Origin: Roseicyclus sp.
Lineage (GTDB): Bacteria > Pseudomonadota > Alphaproteobacteria > Rhodobacterales > Rhodobacteraceae
Reading direction: 5' to 3'
Assembly (NCBI RefSeq): GCF_018402035.1
Contig: NZ_JAGYJN010000002.1
Location: 62,001-126,000 of the forward strand
Length of the DNA: 64,000 nt
Shown here: positions 58,624 to 64,000 of the stretch, in pieces
Layout of the letters: every line of letters starts with the position of its first letter
How positions within the stretch are numbered: position 1 is the first letter of the stretch
Translations under genes and position numbers: made by a program
Notes under the pieces: generated by a model
Database searches by the model: none
Told to the model about the DNA's origin: nothing
The model's input: the letters and a program-made list of their open reading frames with translations, nothing else

Positions 58624-59892
58624 CTGCCACGTTGGACGGCGGAATGTAAATCTTAACCCGGGCAGGGGCCGGAGGTGCAGCGCGCGGTGTGTCGATCCTG
58701 ATGGTGAGCTGGCCGAATTGCCGAGGCGTCAGCCAACATCGCCCCCGCCCGAAGGGGGCTGCACGGTGATTGACGGCGCAGGGGCTACCGCGATCCCCGG
58801 CCTGTCTGATATCCACGCGCATTTGACCACCACCTGACCCTGACACAGACAGTGGATAACGCCACCTATCGCGCGCTGGTGCCCGGCACGGAAAGCTGCT
58901 GCACCGGCCTTCGCAACGGCTGGCGGGCTCTGGCCGCAGGCTTCACAACCCTGCGGGTGATGGGGCACCGCGATAGCGGCGATGTTGAGCTTGCCGCCTT
59001 CATCCGCCGTGGCCTGCTGCCGGGCCCGCGGCTGAGCGTGGCACCTTGGGTGATCTCACCGACTGCCGGCGCGGCGATCTGTTCTATCCCAACACCCGGC
59101 CGCGCCAGCCGCTCGACGTGGCTGATGGCATCGACGAATGCCGCCGTGCGTGGTGCGCACCCATCGGAAGCTGGGTGGCGATTTCATCAAGTTCACGGCG
59201 AGTGCGGGCCTGTTATCGGCTGGAGACAAGGCGCACTGGCCGAATTACACGGTTGAAGAAATGAAGGTAATAGTGGCCGAGGCGCATGACTGCGACATGA
59301 AGGTTGCCGCCCATGCCCATGCGACCGAGGGCATTCGCCGGGCGCTTGAGGCGGGTGTGGACACGATTGAGCATGGGTCCTTCCTCGATGACGCCTGCAT
59401 CCAGATCATGCTGGATCAGGGCACGTTCCTTGGTGCCCACACTCTCAATCTCGGATACGGTGATCTGTACGGCGGCGCGCAGCGGGCGCGTACAGACGGA
59501 TCGAAAAGATGAAGGCCGTGCGCGAAATCAAGGTGGCCAACATTCGCAAGGCGTTTGAAGCCGGGGTGCAGATCGCCATGGGCACAGATCCTCGGAAACC
59601 TGTGCCCCTTTGGCCAGCATGCGCGCGAGTTGAGATCTATGTCGAGATGCGGATGACCCGGCAGCAGGCGCTTGAGACGGCAACGGTGCATGGCGGCGGC
59701 AGCCCTCGCGCGGCCTGAGGTCACGGGCATGATCGCGCCGGGCCATGTGGCCGATGGTGCTGGTGAACGGTAACCCGTTAGAGGATATCTTTGTCTTGCG
59801 CTCGCGAGGGTGGTATCCGGGCGGTGTTCAAGGACGGGCAGGACGTGACTGATCCTCGGCCTGATCCCCTGCGCGGGATGGGCTGCAAATGA
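58620..59892 (+). pseudogene. Amidohydrolase family protein, frameshifted
   Basis: Start overlaps the previous stop (ATGA). Recognisable in order: GATAIPGLSDIHAHLTT with the first HxH metal motif (near 58800), RALAAGFTTLRVMGHRDSGD, and GGDFIKFTASAGLLSAGDKA. VKVAAHAHATEGIRRALEAG-type second His block follows, then VDTIEHGSFLDDACIQIMLD and VQIAMGTD, where the catalytic Asp would be. This is the imidazolonepropionase/prolidase-like branch. Shifts near 58640, 58730, 58835, 59080, 59150, 59435, 59500, 59595 and 59690 make it the most damaged gene here. Confidence 0.75.
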
Positions 59893-59921
59893 TTTTCAAT
59901 GACGTCACACAGGAGCCCCAC

Positions 59922-61356
59922 ATGCATCTGGCCACACGGTTTTACATCGGCGGGGCTTGGGTGGAGCCGCTGTCTCCGCGCACGCTACCGCTTATCAACC
60001 CGGCAACCGAAGAGCCTTGTGGCACTGTCGCTATGGGCAACGCCGCGGATGTGGACCGCGCAGTAGCTGCGGCCAACCGCGCCTTTTCCAGCTGGGCTGC
60101 CACGCCACCTGCCGAACGGGCGGACCTGCTCGACCGGCTCGTTGGCATCTATGAGCGCCGCTCGGAAGAGATGGCCGCGCTAATCTCGGAAAGAGATGGG
60201 CGCACCAATCACGCTGGCTTCGGGCAATCAAGTGAAGATCGGGCTTGCGCATATCCGCACCTTGCGAGCCTGTTGCGCAGCTATAGCTTCGAGCATTTCC
60301 TGCGCCTCGATACGCAGCATGACCGTATCCTCCATGAACCCATCGGCATCTGCGCCCTCATCACCCCTTGGAACTGGCCGATGAACCAGATCGCCCAAAA
60401 GGTGGCAGCGGCGCTGGCGGCGGGCTGCACTTCAATCTTGAAGCCATCGGAACAGGCCCCGCTGTCAGCCACCCTCTTCACGCAGATGATCGACGAGGCA
60501 GGCTTTCCGCCCGGCGTGTTTAACCTGATCCATGGCAATGCCGATGTGGGCGAGGCAATGGCGCGGCACCGTGATGTGCAGATGATCTCGCTCACTGGAT
60601 CGGGGCGCGCGGGGCGGCGGTTTCTATTGCGGCAGCTCCGACGTTCAAGCGGGTGGTGCTTGAGCTGGGCGGCAAGGGGCCGAATATCATCTTTGCCGAC
60701 AGCGGCATCGAGAGCTCGGTCGCACGTGGTGCCAGCCAGTGTTTCAACAATTCTGGCCAGTCCTGCAATGCGCCTGCGCGGATGCTGGTGGAGCGGTCGG
60801 CCTATCATGTGGCCGTGGAGCATAGCCACGCAGACGGCAGAGGCCACACCTGTTGGCGATCCCGCGGCACCCGGCCTGGCATCTGGGCCTCCCTCGCCTC
60901 TGCGCGCCAGTATGAGACCGTGCAGGGTTTTATCAGTGCCGGGATCCAAGAGGCGCGCGGCTGGTCGCAGGGGGCCTTGGGAGGCCCGAAGGGAAAGAGC
61001 GCGGTATTTTGCCCGCCCCACTGTCTTTGCCGATGTCACCCCAAACATGCGGATCGCGCGCGAGGAGATTTTTGGGCCGGTCCTGACCATCATACCCTTC
61101 GACACCGAGGAGGAGGCTATCCGCCTCGCCAATGACACCGGATTTCGGCCTTGCCGGATATGTTCAGACTGCGGACCCCGCCCGCGCCAAGCGCATCGCC
61201 CGAGGCCTGCGCTGCGGTGTTGTGGTGCTAAACGGGGCTGTCCGCGCCCCGGGCAGCCCCTTTGGTGGCATGAAGCACTCTGGCAACGGGCGCGAGGGCG
61301 GGCGCTGGGGGTTGGAGGAGTTTCTGGAGGTGAAGGCCGTCAGCGGCTGGCCCTGA
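59922..61356 (+). pseudogene. NAD-dependent aldehyde dehydrogenase, frameshifted
   Basis: AGGAG precedes ATG 59922 (MHLATRFYIGGAWVEPLSPR). The NAD-binding region is LITPWNWPMNQIAQKVAAAL, LKPSEQAPLSATLFTQMIDE and VQMISLTGSGRAG. After a shift near 60615 the general-base Glu is in VVLELGGKGPNIIFADSGIE and the nucleophile Cys in CFNNSGQSCNAPARMLVERS. Shifts near 60830 and 61000 lead to [20 protein letters not shown], and one near 61140 to [20 protein letters not shown] and [20 protein letters not shown]. All catalytic residues survive. It would oxidise an aldehyde made by the preceding enzymes. Confidence 0.85.
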
Positions 61357-61366
61357 GGCGGGAGGG

Positions 61367-62198
61367 TCAGATGGGCGGGGGGATTTCCTCGCGCACCCAA
61401 GGGAATACCGCCGCAGTTGCCTCACGCCACACAAGATAGAGTGTACGGTGAAAAACCGGCGCTCTATGCACCATATGTAGGGCACCTGACCTTAAGTGTT
61501 GCGTGACTAAGGGTTCGGGCAAATAGGCCGAACCGCCATGTTCGATCAGATGCTCCAGCGCCCAGGCGCTGGTAGAAAAGGTGATGCTGGCTGTCTTAGC
61601 CTCAGGGTAGGCGAGGGCGTGCTGGCGGCGGAATTCCGCCCCCAGATCGACAAAGATGTAATCCGGGTCCCATTTATTCACATGGCGCGGGATCAGCGAC
61701 ACACAGACGATCCGCTCCTGCGCCAATTCCCGCAGGTCCAGACCAGGCGCAGACACAGGCTCTAGCGTCAGGGCCGCATCGGTTATGCCGGTGCCTAGCC
61801 ATGCGATCAACTCGGCCCGGCGGCCGGGGCGCCCTCATAGGCGATGCCGGGATGCGCCGCACGGGCTGAATATAGCCAGTTCTGCCCGCCGCATGCCACA
61901 GGTCAAATTCGCAGGCAAAGCTGAACAGACCCATATATCCCACAGGGAGATTGATGGCGTTCTTCGCCTGTTTCCAGCCATTTACCACCAGTTCTGCATG
62001 GGGCCGCAGCTCGAATCCCGCCCGCGTCATCCGTGCGCCGCGACGCTCGCGCACCAGCAACTGCCGACCCAGCGCCGACTCCAGCGCGTCCAGCCGCGCG
62101 GAGATGGTCGAATGCGTGACATCCAGCCGCTCGGCGGCTTTGTTGAGGTTGCCCGTTTCCAGCACAGCGAGGAATGTTTCGAGGAACGTCAGGTTCAT
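61367..62198 (-). pseudogene. LysR-family regulator 2, frameshifted
   Basis: From ATG 62198: MNLTFLETFLAVLETGNLNK, AAERLDVTHSTISARLDALE (helix-turn-helix), SALGRQLLVRERRGARMTRA. The effector domain starts LPVGYMGLFSFACEFDLWHA; a shift near 61870-61810 follows. Then come AWLGTGITDAALTLEPVSAP, LDLRELAQERIVCVSLIPRH and FSTSAWALEHLIEHGGSAYL. Its 3' end lies 10 bases from the convergent aldehyde dehydrogenase stop. Divergent from the binding protein at 62317. The regulator of this catabolic set is inferred from position. Confidence 0.8.
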
Positions 62199-62238
62199 GG
62201 ATGACAAGGCCCGTAGGTTCATATTTCTCGAATTAATT

Positions 62239-62262
62239 CATCATAAAGTTTCGTTATCAAGT
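62239..62262. promoter_or_regulatory. Second copy of the TTCAT/AAGTTTCGTT motif
   Basis: TTCATCAT-AAAGTTTCGTT-ATCAA lies between the divergent LysR (start 62198) and binding-protein (start 62317) genes. It shares TTCAT, AAGTTTCGTT and ATCAA with the site at 56835-56857. A LysR-family operator is the simplest reading. Confidence 0.45.
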
Positions 62263-62316
62263 TGCAAAGCGTTTTGGCATCGTGGGATCCATGAAAAATC
62301 GGCTCAGGAGATGCCC

Positions 62317-63440
62317 GTGTTAAAACTTCAAGGTAGCGCTAAAGGTCTTGGACTGTCGCGCCGTCAGCTACTTGTCGGGGGCAAGCCTTTGGCTGCACCC
62401 GCCCTTTTGTCACGCGCCGCGTTTGCTCAAAATCGCCCGCTGAATTTTCTGACCTGGGGTGGGCGGTTCGGCGAGGGTGTGCGCGCGGCCTTCTCGGACC
62501 CGTTCACCGCCACCAGCGGTATCGCGGTTGAGGATATCACCCCCATAACTACGGCCGTTTCATCACGGCGATGCAAAACAACAATCCTGAGAATTTCGAC
62601 CTCGCCTGGTTCTCGGATGAGGTGGAGCCTGCGCGGGCCGGTGCCCTCGGCTTTGTCAGAGGCGTTGGACTACAGCCTGATGCCTCATGCCTCAAACGCG
62701 CGGGCCAGTGCGCGGCAGGAATTTGGCGTGAGCCCTTATGTGACCACCTACCAGATCGGTTTCCGCACCGACCTATGGAGCAGGACGCCTACGTCTTGGG
62801 CTGATTTCTGGGATGTCGAGACGTTCCTCGGCCCCCGCTCGCTGGGCACCAGTGTAATGGGTGTGCTGGAGGCGGCGCTGATGGCTGACGGCGTGGCTCC
62901 AGAAGACCTTTATCCCATTGATGAGGAGCGCGCTCTACCGCAAGCTTGACGAGATCAAGCGGCATGTGCGGGTGTTCCACAATACCTGCCGCGCAGCCCG
63001 CGCGCCAGCAGCTCTATCAGGGCGAGATTGCCATGATCTTGTCCTGGAGCTCGGATTTCATCGCGCAGAGGGTGGCTGGAGAGGCTATCGACGTGGTGTG
63101 GAACGGCGGGTTCTATTTCAGCCCCTCGGTGGGTATCGCCAAAGGCCTCGCCGTATCGTGAGCAGGCGCATGCCTATCTTGACCAGTTCTTCCAGCATGA
63201 CCGGCTCTTGAACTTCGTTAACGTATGGCCGACGACGCCCGTGGTCGACTCAGTAGCCGAGGCCATGACCGAGGAAGAGCGTGCCCGGACCGCAGCGGGC
63301 AACCTTGACCAGATGGTGAACCTTGACCGCGCACATTACCTTGTCAATCAGGAAAGCCTACAAGAGCGCTACGACTCTTGGCGGGTTCTTTGAGCCGCAA
63401 CTGGTATCAGGATCGGTTCCGCAAAGGTAAGGACGCTTGA
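62317..63440 (+). pseudogene. ABC transporter solute-binding protein 2, frameshifted
   Basis: The GTG at 62317 is preferred: AGGAG lies 6 bases before it, whereas the in-frame ATG at 62311 directly abuts AGGAG. The N-terminus LGLSRRQLLVGGKPLAAPAL with SRR is a twin-arginine-like export signal ending AAFAQ. The mature part reads FLTWGGRFGEGVRAAFSDPF and, after shifts near 62545 and 62650, FDLAWFSDEVEPARAGALG and EFGVSPYVTTYQIGFRTDLW. Later parts include QGEIAMILSWSSDFIAQRVA, VVWNGGFYFSPSVGIAKG and FVNVWPTTPVVDSVAEAMTE, ending WYQDRFRKGKDA. A spermidine/putrescine-type binding protein; the ATPase follows at once. Confidence 0.75.
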
Positions 63441-64000
63441 ATGGCGAATGAAACCGTCGGTGGCGCACGTGGAGCCACCGTCGTCGTGACCGACCTCCGC
63501 AAGCTTTACGGGCAAGTCCACGCCCTGAGCGGAGTGAACCTAACGATTGGCGCGGGCGAGTTCGTGTCACTGTTGGGGGCATCGGGCAGCGGGAAATCGA
63601 CCCTGCTGAAGTTGATTGCGGGGCTGGAGAATGCGTCATCAGGGCAGATCCTTCTTGGTGGCAGAGATGCGACGCGCCTGCCGTCAGAGAAGCGCGACAT
63701 AGGGATGGTATTTCAGGACTATGCGCTGTTTCCCTCAATGACCGTGGCGCAGAATATCGCATTTCCGCTGCGGATGCGCCGGGTGCCCGCAGACACGCAG
63801 TGCCGGCACATCGCGCGGGTGGCGGCGATGGTGGGAATTGAGGCATTTCTTGATCGCAAGCCGTCGCAACTTTCGGGGGCCAGCAACAGCGCGTGGCCAT
63901 CGCGCGGGCCATTGTGTTCGACCCTAAGATCCTGCTTTTGGACGAACCGTTGTCAGCGCTGGACAAGAACCTGCGCGAACAGACCAAAGGCGAGTTAAAG
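63441..64000 (+). pseudogene. ABC transporter ATPase 2 (PotA-like), frameshifted and cut by the window edge
   Basis: Begins at ATG 63441, directly after the preceding stop. Walker A is LLGASGSGKSTLLKLIAGLE and the Q-loop MVFQDYALFPSMTVAQNIAF. At about 63874 a G-run is one G short, so [15 protein letters not shown] (signature motif) is lost to the shift; downstream DNA still encodes [20 protein letters not shown] (Walker B) in the correct frame. The gene runs off the right edge. With the binding protein it forms the start of a second polyamine-type importer; permeases should follow outside the window. Confidence 0.8.

Overview
The window looks like a chromosome segment of a GC-rich alphaproteobacterium of the order Rhodobacterales (Roseobacter/Rhodobacter type). 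The support is the order tuf, tRNA-Trp, secE, nusG, rplKA, rplJL, rpoBC, together with a CcrM-type methyltransferase, the TrcR (DUF1013) regulator, COQ9, the tiny aa3-oxidase subunit IV and a SoeABC-like sulfite dehydrogenase. The species cannot be named from the sequence alone.

Layout. 1-13.4 kb is the transcription/translation cluster on the minus strand: tuf, trnW, secE, nusG, rplK, rplA, rplJ, rplL, rpoB and the first part of rpoC. It is interrupted by two exported-protein genes between rplA and rplJ and by a lipid A acyltransferase-type gene on the opposite strand between trnW and secE. 13.5-37.4 kb is mixed housekeeping: parC, a cobalamin adenosyltransferase, an ArsR/permease pair, RNase T2, trcR, a metallo-beta-lactamase-fold hydrolase with a divergent TetR regulator, clpS, a phosphatidyltransferase, COQ9, rpsU, an acyl-CoA dehydrogenase operon, a Sua5-type tRNA-modification gene, ccrM and rnhB. 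37.7-45.1 kb is a redox locus: an FrhB-family iron-sulfur flavoprotein divergent from soeA, (alpha/beta hydrolase), soeB, soeC and a thioesterase.

From about 45.12 kb to the right edge the character changes abruptly. The genes there are recognisable, but nearly every one carries single-base indels or is truncated, while the residues between the indels still read as well-conserved protein. In order there are fragments of a two-component system, a 5-formyltetrahydrofolate cyclo-ligase-like gene with a divergent RpiR regulator, a recombinase-like fragment, a LysR regulator divergent from creatinase, a polyamine-type ABC transporter (ATPase, binding protein, two permeases) of visibly lower GC, and a DUF1989 (urea-amidolyase-associated) gene. 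A second catabolic set follows: flavin reductase, luciferase-like monooxygenase, amidohydrolase, aldehyde dehydrogenase, LysR, and a second binding protein plus ATPase running off the edge. Read as intact genes, these would take up and degrade a nitrogenous compound such as creatine. Either this is a recently decayed island or this part of the sequence has a high base-calling error rate; raw reads would decide.

Intergenic DNA is rich in structure: a 22-bp-arm hairpin between rpoB and rpoC, four consecutive perfect palindromes at 27.70-27.79 kb, a dispersed repeat containing CTTCTTCGTTTC and AATATCC, several rho-independent terminators that split the ribosomal cluster into transcription units, and palindromic candidate operators next to the TetR, ArsR, RpiR and LysR genes.
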